DNA of 64,000 nt from Isoetes taiwanensis. Lineage: Eukaryota > Streptophyta > Lycopodiopsida > Isoetales > Isoetaceae. Under the pieces are notes generated by a model. It had not been told where the DNA came from and searched no databases. It saw only the letters and a program-made list of their open reading frames with translations. The stretch spans positions 864,001-928,000 of the forward strand of contig JAJEKV010000113.1 in assembly GCA_021234155.1 (NCBI GenBank). The letters are read 5' to 3'. Both the position numbers and the translations under genes were made by a program. The first letter of the stretch is position 1, and each line of letters starts with the position of its first letter. This document shows, piece after piece, positions 44,701-57,774 of the stretch.

Positions 44701-45250
44701 AAATCCCACATTGGAGCAGGGCCCGCAATGCTACTGTACCCACTTGCCCATGAAAAGCGCGCGAACTCATTGCCTCCATTCATACGGGGCACATCATCTT
44801 GAATTGAGGCAGGCGGATGGATTGGTGAGCCCACGCCGGGGCAGGCTCTGTCAATCTTGCCAAATGGGAGTCATTGAGGATGAATCTCATACCCTTCAAA
44901 GTTGCCCGACATATGATCAAATTCGGACGCTATGCTTTGGTTGGTCAGGCCTGTGGCCGTTACATGTGACATTGAGCACGACATCCGTGCGGGTGCTAGG
45001 ATCATACCGAGGAGGTTATGGACATGCGAGATCAGCTATGTCCTCGGGCACACACTTGACATGTATATATACATTGATGTATACTTATGCGGTTTGTGAC
45101 ATTCTTATTCACGCCCGCGGTTTTCCCTCGAAAACCCTTGGTGAGGGTTTTTAACCGGACGGTAATAAGTTTGTTGCTCCTTATGGGTCCCATAGGCGAT
45201 TGGCCTCGATGGGCGATAAAAAATCATTCTCATTCTCATTCTTATAACAT
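41800..45250 (+). mobile_element. LINE A: endonuclease, reverse transcriptase, Cys-His tail
   Basis: Endonuclease blocks: MDLIFLMETW (about 41896-41925), DPYVDLYDDIWPD (about 42199-42240), VILLGDFNA (about 42258-42284), VVDYVLVHG and SDHLPLYLKL (42600-42635). RT blocks: RPGTQPLT (about 43516-43540), YCCFVDFAKAFDNVPRGKLW (43602-43661), PTLFGLYIDQLESWLADN (about 43800-43853) and YRDDVDL for the catalytic YADD (about 43900-43920). C-terminus: RLCQSCQMGVIEDESHTLQSC with CPTYDQIR (about 44845-44925). The 3' tail has a GGTTTTCCCTCGAAAACCC hairpin and ends in GATAAAAAATCATTCTCATT. Frame breaks are many. Confidence 0.88.
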
Positions 45251-45958
45251 AATGCATTATGCATGCTACACAAATTTGTCTCGGAGATGATGCTATCTTC
45301 TCTAGCAATTGAAATTACGAAATTCTAGTATCTTTAATGAGTGATCATTCTTTCTTATGCTAAAGCCGACAACAACATGGCGAGTGCGGTTTGGTTTATG
45401 TACTTGTGCATGTTTTCCCGCGATATCCTAGCAAACCTAGTTTCCCTTCACATGCAAACTTGGGTAGATCACTACGGACTTGAATTGGAGGCCTCCCGGT
45501 GATAGGATCCTTTGGATATATCTTTGCCATCGCCCATAAATCTGCATGCTTTGCACCCATGTCTCTCAACTTACGCTTATCAATTGTGAATCCGTTTCCT
45601 CTTAAAATTCTCTTTCACGCATGCCATGTTTCCAAATAATCAATAGAAGGAAGGTAAATTCTGATTTACGCCATAGTGCATAAAGCACTTAGAGCTACAA
45701 AATGGAGGAGAAGGATACCCGGGAATTCAAATTCCGAAATAGCTATGATTGCTTTAGAAATTGCCATCATGAGTAGCCCAAACAAAACTTCCGGCCGGTC
45801 CGGTGCTTGATTCGGTCTACCGTTATTCTTGGCGTGAGTGCATCTCGGGTATAGGTTCGGGGATCGATGGCGTGGGGGAACAAAATTTGCACACAAGGCG
45901 TTGGGATGGAGGGCAATCTACCCGATATCTCTTAGCATAATAAGACAAAAGTGGGATA
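45251..45958. other. no gene recognised
   Basis: A 76-codon minus frame (45896-45666) has no family signature. Confidence 0.35.
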
Positions 45959-45989
45959 TTAGGGCGGTTTGAGGGATCTCAAAATGGCC
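45959..45989 (+). repeat. inverted repeat, left arm (TTAGGGC...AAAATGGCC)
   Basis: 31 bp matching the reverse complement of 50836-50865 at about 27 positions. With 4.85 kb between, these could be ends of an insertion or two unrelated copies of a repeat. Confidence 0.55.
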
Positions 45990-46912
45990 CATAACTTGGA
46001 TGCGATTCCGCGTCATGTTTCTCGCGACCAATGATGTTTTGCGCATTTTTTTTCAAAGTCGATATTAGTTGGCAAAAGAAAGAGGAGCGGGCTTACTTGG
46101 CATCCACATGGCAAAATTTCATAGGACATGTTTGTGCATTCATTGCAACCACATTAATGGCCATTTTTAGAAAATCGTTATCGCGGACCAAAATAATGGC
46201 TACTTTTTTAGTCTCTGTGCACATGCCTACATGCACCAACCATCTTATCAAATTTTGGCACCAAGATTTCCATTGTTCACATTAAGCGCCCTTCGTGCAT
46301 CCTCTCACAGCCTTCACTCTTCATTTGGAATCCAAGTCTCCAAGAGTACGTGTTTTGCCCCATTTACTGAACATTCAAGGTTAAGAAGTAGGAGGTTATG
46401 TCTCAAAAGGTTCATGGGTGAGTATGTTATAGCATCGATGAGGCGAGCATAGAGTTAGCGACAAGCGGCGGCGATGTCGCGGACAAGCAAGCGTCGTTAC
46501 ATGCCATGTTTTTACTACCCAAATTTTCATTCTAAAGTTTTCCACTTTTCAGCTCTTCCCATTCATCATATTGCTCCCGCCATTCATTCTTACAATTTAA
46601 CGACCGTCTGTATCTCTAATTGCATCCATCATTGCTCCTAGTACTCCTACATTTATTACGTAGTTCATCACTTACAAAACAATAAAGGCATGGCGGTGGA
46701 AGGATATCTATCCATAGGCTCATGGGTGAGAATGCTATCCTTAGCGAAGGGTGACTATGGAGTTATCGGCCCAGAACAACATTCATACACTTAATGAATA
46801 GGTAGAACTATAGGGTTCAAAATAAATGCTATGGATAGTATATTGCAAAAAAAAAAAAGGAGGAAGGGATTTGAAGGAGGATATTTGCAAATTTGCACCC
46901 TCAATAATACAT
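45990..46912. other. no gene recognised
   Basis: Mixed composition, short chance frames only. Confidence 0.35.
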
Positions 46913-48450
46913 GGATCACACCATCGAAAATGCATATGCATTTTGTAAATGTGTAGTGAGATTTTGGCGTCATGTGATCCTTGCTTCTTTTTTCTTCCCT
47001 CTTCTTGATTTATATTCACCTTGAATCAAATATTTTTAAGTTGGGCTATATTTATCGGATAATGGGATTTGAGATTAGGGAAAAGCATTACTAGCATCGT
47101 TGTTGTCTAACATATGGACATAAGAGACATGCTTTTCAAGATATACATTCGGGGGCAATGGGCATCTAGTTTTCACGTTGTAAAGTTGTGGGAGCCAGAG
47201 CTTGAAAGTCATTAGCATGACCTCTTTTAAGCGGTGTATTGTGCAAACCTCAAAGTTATGAGAATGGTGTCCTTGCAATGAATAAATGTTTGATAAGGCG
47301 TGCATCGGGGGTTGTTGAAAAAATGAGTTACAAAATATTTTCTCCATTAGAGGTGTTTACTAATGCCCGACACAAAGCTCCAAAGACATATTGTATAAAA
47401 TGTAAACTTTTCGTGAACTTTGGATCGATTAACACAAAGTGTCACATATGGAAACATTGTTAGGTTTGATAAAATAACATAAAAATCTTATTTAATAAAG
47501 CTTTGGTTGTTGGTAAAGTGTTGGCTTATTGATTAAGTGTTTGTATTTTTGGGTTTGGGACCCTCTTTAAAAAGTTTAGTTCATAAAACATAATATAACT
47601 TGGAATGATACATATTTTATATGCAAATGGGAGACTATTGATGAGGGACTTGGTGTTATTATCTATTGACAACAAACAAGAAAGTGGATCACACCATGCG
47701 AATTTAGTATATTCCAACCTTTTAGCTTATACAAAATTAAGCTTGGTGTGATCTTTTTGAAAAAGATGACTTCCTATGAGTAAAATTACTTTGATTATCT
47801 TTTAATAAAAAAAATATATGTGTCTTATTTGAAGTTAAGTGTGGATATGTGGCGTGCTCATTTATTGATAAAGTGTTTGTTTTGAAAAGGGCTAATAACT
47901 TTATGTACTACTAGAGTTGGTAAAGTATTTTAGATGCAAGTAGGAAAGGGTACTTGTGTTCAAGTTTAATTTGACAACAAACAAAAAAGCGTATCACACC
48001 ATCTTGAAATGATTGTGTTCTATTTTTTTTGCATTGTATCATTAAGCTTGATGTGATCCTTCTTAAAAAAGATATGCTCTTTGAAAAGGACTATAACTTT
48101 ATGCACTTGGGGTGGTAAAGCATTAAATGAGAAAGGGGTACTTGTGTTTAATTTTAATTTGACAACAAATAAGAAAGTGGATCATCGATCAGGAATTTAG
48201 TGTGTTCCATTTTTTGTTGCATATGTACTATTAAACGAGGTGTGATCCTTCTTGGAAAAGAATATGCTCTTTGAAAAGGGATAATGACTTATGTACTTAA
48301 GAATGGTAAAAATTTTAGATACAAATAGGAATGAGTGCTTGTGTTTAATTTTAATTTGACAACAAATAAGAAAGTGGATCACACCATGCGGGATTTAGTG
48401 TGTCCCTTTTTTTTCATATGTATTATTAAACTTGGTGTGATCCATCTTGA
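46913..48450. repeat. degenerate tandem array, ~190-bp unit with internal hairpin
   Basis: Each unit has TTTGACAACAAAYAAGAAAG, then GGATCACACCA and, about 60 bp on, TGGTGTGATCC as inverted partner. Units are recognisable at about 46915 (partner at 46973), 47666, 47972, 48160 and 48358; the last intervals are 188 and 198 bp. Between hairpins, ATGCTCTTTGAAAAGGG and TTATGTACTT-TGGTAAAG repeat. No coding. Confidence 0.8.
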
Positions 48451-48561
48451 AAAAAAAAATAAGCTTTCAAGTAAAAGAAAGAAAAAGAAATATCTTATTT
48501 AAAGTGTAAATGTTAGTATGTAAAGTGTTGGTTTATTAAAAAGGTGTTTGCTATTATAATC

Positions 48562-48742
48562 CCATCGATCGAGACATGGATCGCCATTCTAGAATGGGAC
48601 GAGCATGCATGTTTTGCATGCATCGCGGTGGCCCTTATGCCCGATACAGTTGGGAGTTAAGCGCTATTTTAGGCGGCGTTTACGCATCAACATCTCATCG
48701 GCCTTCCTCTTCTCTCGGCCGGTACCTTATTCTCTTTGAATT
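48562..48742 (+). repeat. ~180-bp repeat, copy 1
   Basis: Starts CCCATCGATCGAGACAT, ends GGTACCTTATTCTCTTT, and matches 48920-49093. Contains ATTTTAGGCGGCGTTTACGC and CATCAACATCTCAT. Confidence 0.85.
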
Positions 48743-48919
48743 GTTTCCCAGCGGGGGGGGGCTTCTTCACTTGGTTTGTGGTGGCGTTTCTTTCTTCTTT
48801 GTCCTTTTCCGGCCTTTAGCCTTAGATCCTGTGACCTTAGTCCCTCGATCCTAGTTTGTAAAGGAAGTCCTTTGGTATTCGGGCGGTTTGTTGGTTTCAT
48901 CACGAGGTCCCATTCTAGA

Positions 48920-49093
48920 ATCCCATCGTCCGAGACATCCGGATGCGCCATTCTAGAAATGGGACGGCGGTTCTTTGCATGCATCACGGTAGCGCTATGC
49001 CCATTCTGGTGGGAGTTTGCTATTTTAGGCGGCGTTTTACTGCATCAACATCTCATGGCTTCCTCTTCTCTCAGCGGTACCTTATTCTCTTTA
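48920..49093 (+). repeat. ~180-bp repeat, copy 2
   Basis: Direct repeat of 48562-48742 with indels, about 357 bp downstream. Both are bordered by CCATTCTAGAA words. Confidence 0.85.
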
Positions 49094-49299
49094 TGACCCA
49101 CCTCCCCCTTCTTTGTTGTTGTATTTTTATCGCGTGGCCTTGCGGCGTAATCAACCCCCCACTCTGGGGAGGTTTGTTTTGTCTTGTTGTTTTGTTGGTG
49201 ATGTGCGGTCTGGGTTAGCGGCGGCATCGTTTCAACTTTTCCATTCATGGGTTTTGGGGCGATTTTTATGCCTTCACGTTTGTCCAAGTCCCTTGCGAG

Positions 49300-49465
49300 G
49301 CTTATCACTAGGGTTTTCCTCGAAAACCCGAAAGAGCGAGGTTTTTAATCCGGTGATAAGCTTTCCGGCGTTACCTAACCCGATCTCTATTAGCATTGTA
49401 TTTTATTGGGGTCCAAATGATATAGTGGGATTTCCCTTTTTATTTTTATGGGTAGTTAAGCATGT
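49300..49465 (+). mobile_element. LINE 3'-end fragment
   Basis: Has GGGTTTTCCTCGAAAACCC, a perfect hairpin, then GAGGTTTTTAATCCGGTGATAAG. This is the same arrangement as the 3' tail of LINE A (45117-45165). It is a 5'-truncated insertion; the preceding 200 bp could belong to it. Confidence 0.65.
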
Positions 49466-52079
49466 GTGACTGCCCACTATCCATCATTAGCAGAAAATCT
49501 GAGATGAATGAGAAGCAAGTCTGCGGTTTGTTGGTTTCATCTTGAGTCCCATTCTAGAATTTAACGACAAACAAGAGAAGTAAGGTCCGCGATCAGAGTT
49601 GCTATGTTCCATCTTAATGTTATGTTATACAAAAATAACATTAAAATATGTTTAAAAAGTATAAGTAAAATACTATTTGTTTTACGCTAAGTTGTAAGTT
49701 CAATATTTGCATCTCTATTTACTTTTTATGCAAAATCATCGGTGAATTTCTTATATACAATTATACAGCATGAATATTTAGCATCATATGATCCTCTTTA
49801 AACAAGGATGGCTTTGACCTTCAATATTCATAAATTTTATGAATGTTTGCATATAAAAATGTCACATATCATATTTTTCTTAAAAATGGTCATCAAATGG
49901 ATAACTAGTCAAAGGGTTCTTCTACTACTTAAAAAGAGTTTCAAGACTCATTTTGCTATAATTTAAATAGCAATAGATTTTTAAAGGAACCTATTGTGGC
50001 AGTCAAAGACTTCTTGTATTAGAGGTATCTAAACACAAACACCATAACCTTTGTACTTCAAGAATGTATAAACCCTTTTGCATTGCAAAGTATAATGTCA
50101 TTTATTAAGCATCTTCCTTCGGACATTTCCCCTTCCTTAAAGAGGTACTTCTTTTGTCGATGCTATTCGGTGATCTCCTCCTCTTCAACACAATAAGTTA
50201 TTTTGGCATAGCTATTAATCATATCTCCATTACGTCATATATCTAAGAGGGATGGTGATTATTTTTCCTCCATCCCTTCGATTAGCTTCTATGAAAAAGC
50301 TACCTTGGATTAACTACGGGATTTCTCCATGCCTTGTCCACTTCATAATTGTCCCATTTTTTTTCTAACAAAACCAAGTGCATAAGCCCTAGGAGGTGCA
50401 TGCACCCGTATATGTATGTCTTGGTGCATCCATATGCTTAAATGATTTTGTTAGGGGCTTCCACAAACCTCTTTGCATCTTGTTCTTTGAGATGTATTAA
50501 GCTATATATATGGGAACAAGTCCGATGAAGGCATCTCAAGCTTGTTTCATTCTCAATGAGGAATGGATATCATCAGCGCCCTCCTTTCAACATCAACCAT
50601 CACTTTTTTATATTCAAATTCCTTTGCCTCGTGAATGTCAATAAGCCATCGTTATTAGTCGTAGTCGCGATGGTTTAATGCCATACACATTTTTTATTTC
50701 TTTCTAATATGTGAAAATGGGACAATAAATGCCAATCTCTCGAAAATCCATTGAGAATCTATAATTATGAAGGGTAGATAATCTACATGGCATTGGGGAA
50801 AGAATAAGAAATCTGGCGATGAATGGCTCTTACGAGGCCATTTTGAGATCCCAAATCTGCCCTAATGTTTTTTTGGGTATTTTTTAAGATATTATTTAAA
50901 ATTTTTATATGAAATGGCGTTGGAGTTTCCTTATGAGGGCGATTTTAAACTTCATTTTGCCTCTAATGCTATCACGATATCCCCTCTATTTACGTTTCAC
51001 GTCATTTCTTTTTAGAACAGCATCTACAATTATTATTTCCAAACTTTATTATTTTACTCGAATTTCCTTCATCTTCCATTGTTTCATTTTCCATATCCCA
51101 TTTTGTTCAGGTTGCTCAACTTGCAACTCAGTGGAGTTAATGCCACATGTTCAAAATACTATTGCTTGATAAGAGAACTAGATTTCTCTAGGGGGTTGTT
51201 TTGACCAAGGTTGATCCGGATCCCCAAGGTCATTAGGGGTAGGCATGGAATTAATGGTAATAGGTTTTAATCTTGGAATGGACATCATTTTATTGCTTTC
51301 GAGATGGTGGAGCTTAAAACAATTAATGGCTCATCGTTACACACACACTTGATCATCAACCATAGCGGTTAAAATACCATAATTGTTTGCACATTTAACT
51401 TTCCCAAAGCTTGCACTTTCTCCAAACTCTTAGTCTTAGAGTTTGGGATTTCCTTATATATAACTTTGTTTGCATCATTGTTTTTCAGTTTGTTGAAGAT
51501 TTGGTAGTAGGTTGTTGCTAGATTGATCCAAGTCACTAGGATGTGCAATTTCCTTATTCGGTGCATCCTTCTTTCCATAAGTAATGATTCCCCATTCCCT
51601 TTTGTCTTACCACTAATCCACGGCACTTTCATTGGTGGCTATGTTAATCGGATGGATTAATCTTTAGAGTTGTTGGCGAGCTTGATTTGGCCGAGACCAT
51701 TCCTTTGAGATGGTCCAACTTGAGCATCTTATGCATGTCAATCTGTTTGGGCTGGGGTCTTCGCCTTTAACATTCTCTTGTTGTGTTCTATGTTTTGCAA
51801 TAAAAGACTTGATTCCTTTGTCAATTGTAGGCATTGGAATTTACTTGAGGAAACTTCCTAAAGGAAGAATCACCTTTGTTCAATACCTTTAATGCATCAA
51901 TGAATTTACTGTGGATTATATTGAATTTCTATTAATTTGTATTTCTAGGATTATAGGCCATTGAAAAAAGCGCCGGGTAAAACAAACAAAGGGAAACTGA
52001 ACGAGAGAGAACAAGGAAACAAAGCAAAGGAAGGACAATTAACTAACAACAGAGGTGCAGGAGATAGTCTTGGGGCTTT
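49466..52079. other. no gene recognised (right inverted-repeat arm at 50836-50865)
   Basis: AT-rich from about 49600. Frames such as the minus frame 51632-51369 have no signature. 50836-50865 is the partner of 45959-45989. Confidence 0.35.
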
Positions 52080-55000
52080 GAACAGAACAATAGCACCGCT
52101 TAATGTGGCTTCATAGAGTTGGGGGTTCCCTCAAGTTTTACTTGGTATAATGGTTGGTTGGGTGGTGGTAGAGCATATACAAGACATGATGGGGGCTACT
52201 ATAATGCTTTGGTAGCAACCTGTTGCCTGCTCATCATTGATAACCTGTTGAATACTGCGATTTTAAGACCATAATCCTGATATTTTTTCTTGCTCTCATA
52301 TGGTGGTGCATGTTGCCTCTAAGACATATTTCAAGGCGAATACATTTTTTCTTGAAGGATGATGATTTTTGTGGCGAATGGCCAGACGGGCGTGGTTCAC
52401 TTCTTTCTCTCGACACGGGGCATGGCAGGTATTGTTGCTACCGCTCGCTTGTGAAGTCTTTTAACAAAAGGTTGGGGTCGTGAGCGGGCTTACGCTGCTA
52501 AGGAGCCTTCCTGGCAGCTCTTTATCGACAACTTGAGGCCATGAATATGCATTGCCCCATCAAAGATGGTCATGTGGAGAAACAAATTTTGTGTAGCATT
52601 CGGCAAATGGAATCATGAGTGCGCACTTTCGCATTAAAGCTGGGTTGCAATGGTTCAAGGAGGGAGACCGGTTCACAGGTTTTTTCTTCAGAGTTGCCAA
52701 AACAAGAAAGCTAGCTGCATCTCTTCAGTCTCTGCAGTTCAGGATGGGCGTGTTGTTTCAGATCCAGCTGAGCTTAGAGGCTTTTTGCATAATCACTTTT
52801 CAGCTTTCTTCACTGCTTGGCGTCTTCCCTTTCAGTCAGATTTTCAAGCGGCCTTGCTTGCTAAGGTTCATCTCTCATCCTATGGTTTCCAATGAGGCAG
52901 GGGCCACTTTAAAGGCTGAATCCATTAGAATGATTTACCCATGAGGCCATTTTTTCTCTCAAGGGGCAAAATTAGGATGTGATGGTATTCAGTGGAGTTT
53001 TTTCAGGAGTATTGGGATTGGCAGTGCAGATGTGTATGATGCTTTCAGGGGATTTTAAAGGCAGAGGAGCACCTGGACAAAATCCTCAACTCTGGTTTGC
53101 ATCTCCCTTATTCCAAATATAAGGATCCCTCTTCCATTTCAGATTGGCTTTATTACTTTGTTGTCCTCGATGTACAAGATCTTTGCTAAAACTTGCTCAG
53201 AAGCTTTGGCGTTCTTACCGAGTCCATCTCTTCCACCCAGTCGGGTTTCTTACCTGCTTGTGTATATTGAATAATGTGGCAGGTAGCATATGAGGGGTCT
53301 CTATTGGGCTAGAATGCATGGTTTACCCCATTGTATACTTACTTGAAGCTGGATTTGCAAAAGCATATGGCAGTGTTGGCTGGGTTTTCTGGGCGGTTAC
53401 GCTTTACGTCTTGGGTTTTGGGTGCCCGATTGCAACAGATGTTATGAAACTTCATTATTACTGCTCGTTCTTCAGTTCTTTTTCAAGGAGAACCATCAAC
53501 ATTTTTTCAGGTGGGGCGTGGCATTCGCCGTCGCTTGTCCTTTAACCGTACCTTTTACAATTATTGTGGAGATTCTTTTCGAATATATTCTCTCTTGCGA
53601 TAAGGAAGGCATCTATGAATCTTCATGAATAATGGTTCACAAAATCTGCACATCGATTATCACCGGTGAAGCCACTCTTGTTTTAATGGTGATCCATGGC
53701 GAGAATTTGCGAATGCCATTTCCTTGTTCAGATGATTTCTCTTTGGCTTACGGTGTCTTTGTGGGGTGGTAAAATTATGCGCCACAATGAATCCCCCCTG
53801 GAACTCTCCAGTGCAGATGTACGTGGTTGCGCTGCATGGAAGGTTCTTCCTCATGGGAGCAACTAACTTCAAACATTCCGATTCCGGTCACTACGATGCG
53901 GAATGCGTGGGATGTCATTATTAAGGGGTGGAAGACATTGCGGTGGTCCCACGGCTGGGGTTATCCATGAAACAGTGCGTGTAGCAGCAAGAATCGATTC
54001 ACAGAGTGGTACACATGTCTACATGGCATCCGCTTCTTTGGCACCCGGAACAGAATGCGGCATTAGTTGAATGAAGTGCATTATGCTATAAATTTTATGG
54101 TAGGGGATGATTCACTTTCTTCTCGAGCAGGGTATATGGCGATCTCTAAGTTCATATGGAATTCTCAATAATAGATAATTCTCGGTCTGCGTCTCATTAG
54201 CCGGTCTTTCCTTTGGCTCTCATCCATTGGCGCTTTCTCCTCCGGCGACGTATTTTATCCGCTTTCTCCATATCCTAATGCATCTCCCCTTTCCTCAAGG
54301 GGTTCTTCGCCCCAGAGGCTGTCGCACTTTGTTTTGAGTTCCATCTAATGGCCCACCACGGATCCTCGGCCGGTTGTTGGTAGGATCCCTTTGGGTGGCG
54401 GTCGGTGGTGTCCCAGACCCTGCGTCCATCCATTGGCGCCGTCGGTGGCGAGTAATGGGGTAACTCCGCGGTATGCATGGTATAATGAGACAAGATTGTT
54501 GGCGTGGAATGAGTTCAAATTAGAGTTACTTCTCCGCGCCGGGTTTCAGGACGGGGCGTTTGGAAAAATGGCTTTACACTTCCTCCACACGCCCACAGGC
54601 GTAGAAACCACGGCTCACGGGTGGTTCATGGCGGTGTTAAGGAGGAGCGGTTTTCGATGGCGTATCGGTCTGCTTCATCGGTGTTTTTCTCCATGCGTAA
54701 GTGGCCGCTTTAGTTTATCAGAGCCTCATGGTAAAGCACCGTCTATGGGATGCTTCATCCTGACTATCCATTTTATGGTGGCAGATCACTTTCATAGATA
54801 GATGCCGGAGATTAAACAACATTGTTCATCGTTTCGTCCGGTCTCGTGATTTTATCTTGCCTTGAGGAGAACAATTGAGCAGCACTTTTCTTGTCTCACC
54901 ATGTTCGACACAGCAGCGTGTGGCTTGAGTCTTTCCAGCTGGCGACTTGGTCGGCGGGTCTATTGGTAGTCTATCCTGATTCTTGGGATAAGTTGAGGGG

Positions 55001-55690
55001 CTTTCCCTTAGCATCGCTTGGATCATCACGGTCCATCACGGGCGAAATCTCACCATCTTCAAGGGCGACTCTTTTCGGATCATAAAGTGCTTATGATGCG
55101 GAAGTATTGCGGCTGTGAAGGTGTAACAGAAGTGTTCTTCCTTAAAGGATGACATCAAAAGTGTCATTTTGAGGAGCAACATCTTCGATTCACACCTACT
55201 CATAACAACAGTTATTGCTCATGGTGATCATGTTCTCACTTTCAATCATGTATGTGGTGGGTAGTGTTGCTCTAGTGATATCTTCTGCGGGTTTTGAGAT
55301 CCCCATGCTTACTCTTTGTATTCTTTGAGTAATAAGGTCCGTTCATAAAAAACAACTTAACAGCAGACTATAGATGGTTGAAATACCAAAAATGTCGAAA
55401 ACTTTCATAGAAAGAAAAAACTAATGGAGCTCCAAGAGTCAGTAGTCGATGGTGTTTCCATCAATTCACTGAGTAACTCATTGTAAACTTTGCCCGTCTT
55501 TTCTTCAAGGCTGTTCTTTGAGCACCCGAAGATTCTTGTGGCGAGATATTCTTGTATACGGGGTTTTCAAAACAAAATTTTTTACTACCAGACTGTTAAT
55601 AGGTCATGTGCTCTTTGTATATGGGGTCCCATAGAGCGTTTGGTCCCCATGGACGATAAATATCAATTCAATTCCATTATGCCTTCCTTT
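52080..55690 (+). mobile_element. LINE B (L1-type), 5'-truncated
   Basis: Endonuclease end: FTWYNGWLGGGRAYTRHD (about 52136-52190) and SHMVVHVASKTYFKANTFFL (about 52297-52355). RT start: LQWFKEGDRFTGFFFRVAK (52645-52700), a plant L1 hallmark. RT core: KIFAKTCSEAL (about 53178-53210) and FAKAYGSVGW...LGFG (about 53354-53430), matching the L1 block with KAYDxVxW. The YADD block is not readable. The 3' end has GGGGTCCCATAGAGCGTTTG and GACGATAAATATCAATTCAA (about 55624-55675), like LINE A's tail. Heavy frame breaks. Confidence 0.8.
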
Positions 55691-56477
55691 CTTTACGTAT
55701 TTCCATTGGCAGCATTCCTTTTGGGCTAGTTTGGGATTGTTGTTGCTATTCACTTGATTTCTCTTCCCTCAGCGATGTTTTGGCTTTGTCTGCCAGTGTT
55801 TGAGTTGGTTTCTGGTTTTTTATTAGCATCGGTTACAAAATTCGGTTGATACAATGATTGGTTTCAATTAAATTTGGATCCGTAGAACCGAAATAATGCT
55901 TTTAGCAAAGCCTAGATTACTTTCGAGGTCCGCGAGTTCTTTTCATTATAAGCCCGGTTACTTTCTGATTTTTTGTTAGATAGAAGGATAAACCTTTTAT
56001 CTCAAAAGAATCAATTTACAAAAGTAATTTGAATACCCATGTTTTGAACCAATGCTTTCGCGGCGACATGGCTAAAAATGGGTCCCATATAAAGAGTCGT
56101 TCCTCTTCCTTACAAGTTGGATAGGGTTAGCTTTTTTATTTTCTGAGCTTTTTAAAACTTTTATTTTATTCTGCACTTTAGGTGGATATTTGTGTGGAAA
56201 TTATAATTAACACTTTTATGATTCTACTTTGAGGTGAGATTATACGGAAGAAGTAACAATTTGGCCCTGATCTATGCTGGGTAGATCAAAGTGGTGAATG
56301 CCACCGTTCTCAAATTATATTTTTTGATGCATTGATGTAGCAGCCGGAGTTTTTCCTTGATGGACCAGGAAATATTTCGCCGGTTGGCATTCAACTTTGG
56401 TCTTTGCGATGAATCATCAAGCCAAATTCTTTCTAAGTTGTCATGTTTTCACTAGAAGATACCTCATTTAAATCAGC
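55691..56477. other. no gene recognised
   Basis: AT-rich spacer between LINE B and the second transposon copy. Confidence 0.4.
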
Positions 56478-57774
56478 GTGAGAGGGTGTTCGAGACAAAG
56501 CGAACTAAGGATGAAAAACTAAATAGTCTGAGTTACTGAAATTTTACGAAACAATTAACAAGAGTCTGGCAGAAATTGAGCTAAAGGCATGTGAAGATTC
56601 TTCTAGCGGAGGTACACGCTACCTCGAATAAGGTGAGATTTTGGTAGTGGTCATGACACTCCTTTAGATCACGCACTTCCAATGCTTCTGAAGCGAGAAG
56701 AAGAAGAGGGTGATAGAGTTGTCCATTTGTGGGCGTTATTAAAATGGGAGGAAAATAGAGTTGTGAAAGCGGCAGGTTATCATTCCATGTCTATCACACA
56801 CCATTTGATCACCGGTATCATCATTCCCTGTCTAAAGACTCTATTGATTTTTGAATTTGTTTATCATCTCTAACCAACTGTCTACCCGGTTAATGGCCAC
56901 ATTAACCAGGTTTTGGCTTTTGTTTTGCCAGAACACACAAATGAGATCCAAAAGGGAGGTGAAAGCAAGTTTGAGAATCTGTCTTGTACTCGGGGTCTCT
57001 TTCTGCGGCTTAGTCTCTTCCATCTGGTAGGCTTGATACTCTTTTGCTTGTCCTGTTTATTGTATCCTAAAGTGCCCCACGGGATGAGATGGCTGTTTAG
57101 GGGCACTTTAGATATATCGCGAACATCAAGAAGGTAAAAGCGTCTTTCCCTCTTGAATGATTTGTCCACCCGGACTTGATATTGTTCATTTTGCAAACAA
57201 TATAGATTAGGCGCAAACAAGTGCAGCAATGTTTACTGATGTTGTCCACCGGATCTATTGACTTAGTGTTTCCCAATTGCCAGAAATTTGAGACCAAGGA
57301 TATCCAACGCCTCAATGGAGTTATGAGGACTGCAAGATATCTCCCGTTGTGCGTACCTAGAATTCACCCATTTGATACTCTAAGTCAATCCTGCAGCTGC
57401 TGACGGTTTGGATAGTCAAAACCAAATTGGATAGCATGAATCAAGACCGAAGTAAAAGGGATACCACATACATGATTTTTTTTGTATTTTTTTCGTGGTC
57501 TTCTCATTTCAATTATGTTGCAGTAGATAAATGCTAATGCGAATCGGAAGCCATGATGAAGAGATTCCCTAGTGCATCTCGATTGGGGGAAAATTAATTC
57601 CCTTGAGATTCATTCTCAGACGGGTCCTTCACCGAAAAAGTTTTAAAAGGAATATGAGGCAAATGCGGATGTGTGTGATGAAGTACATTAAAGAAACCAC
57701 GGATCCGACAAGATGCACTGCTCAATCCAGTCCAATACAACCTCAAACCAACAAAACCAAGAGGTTAACTCAAA

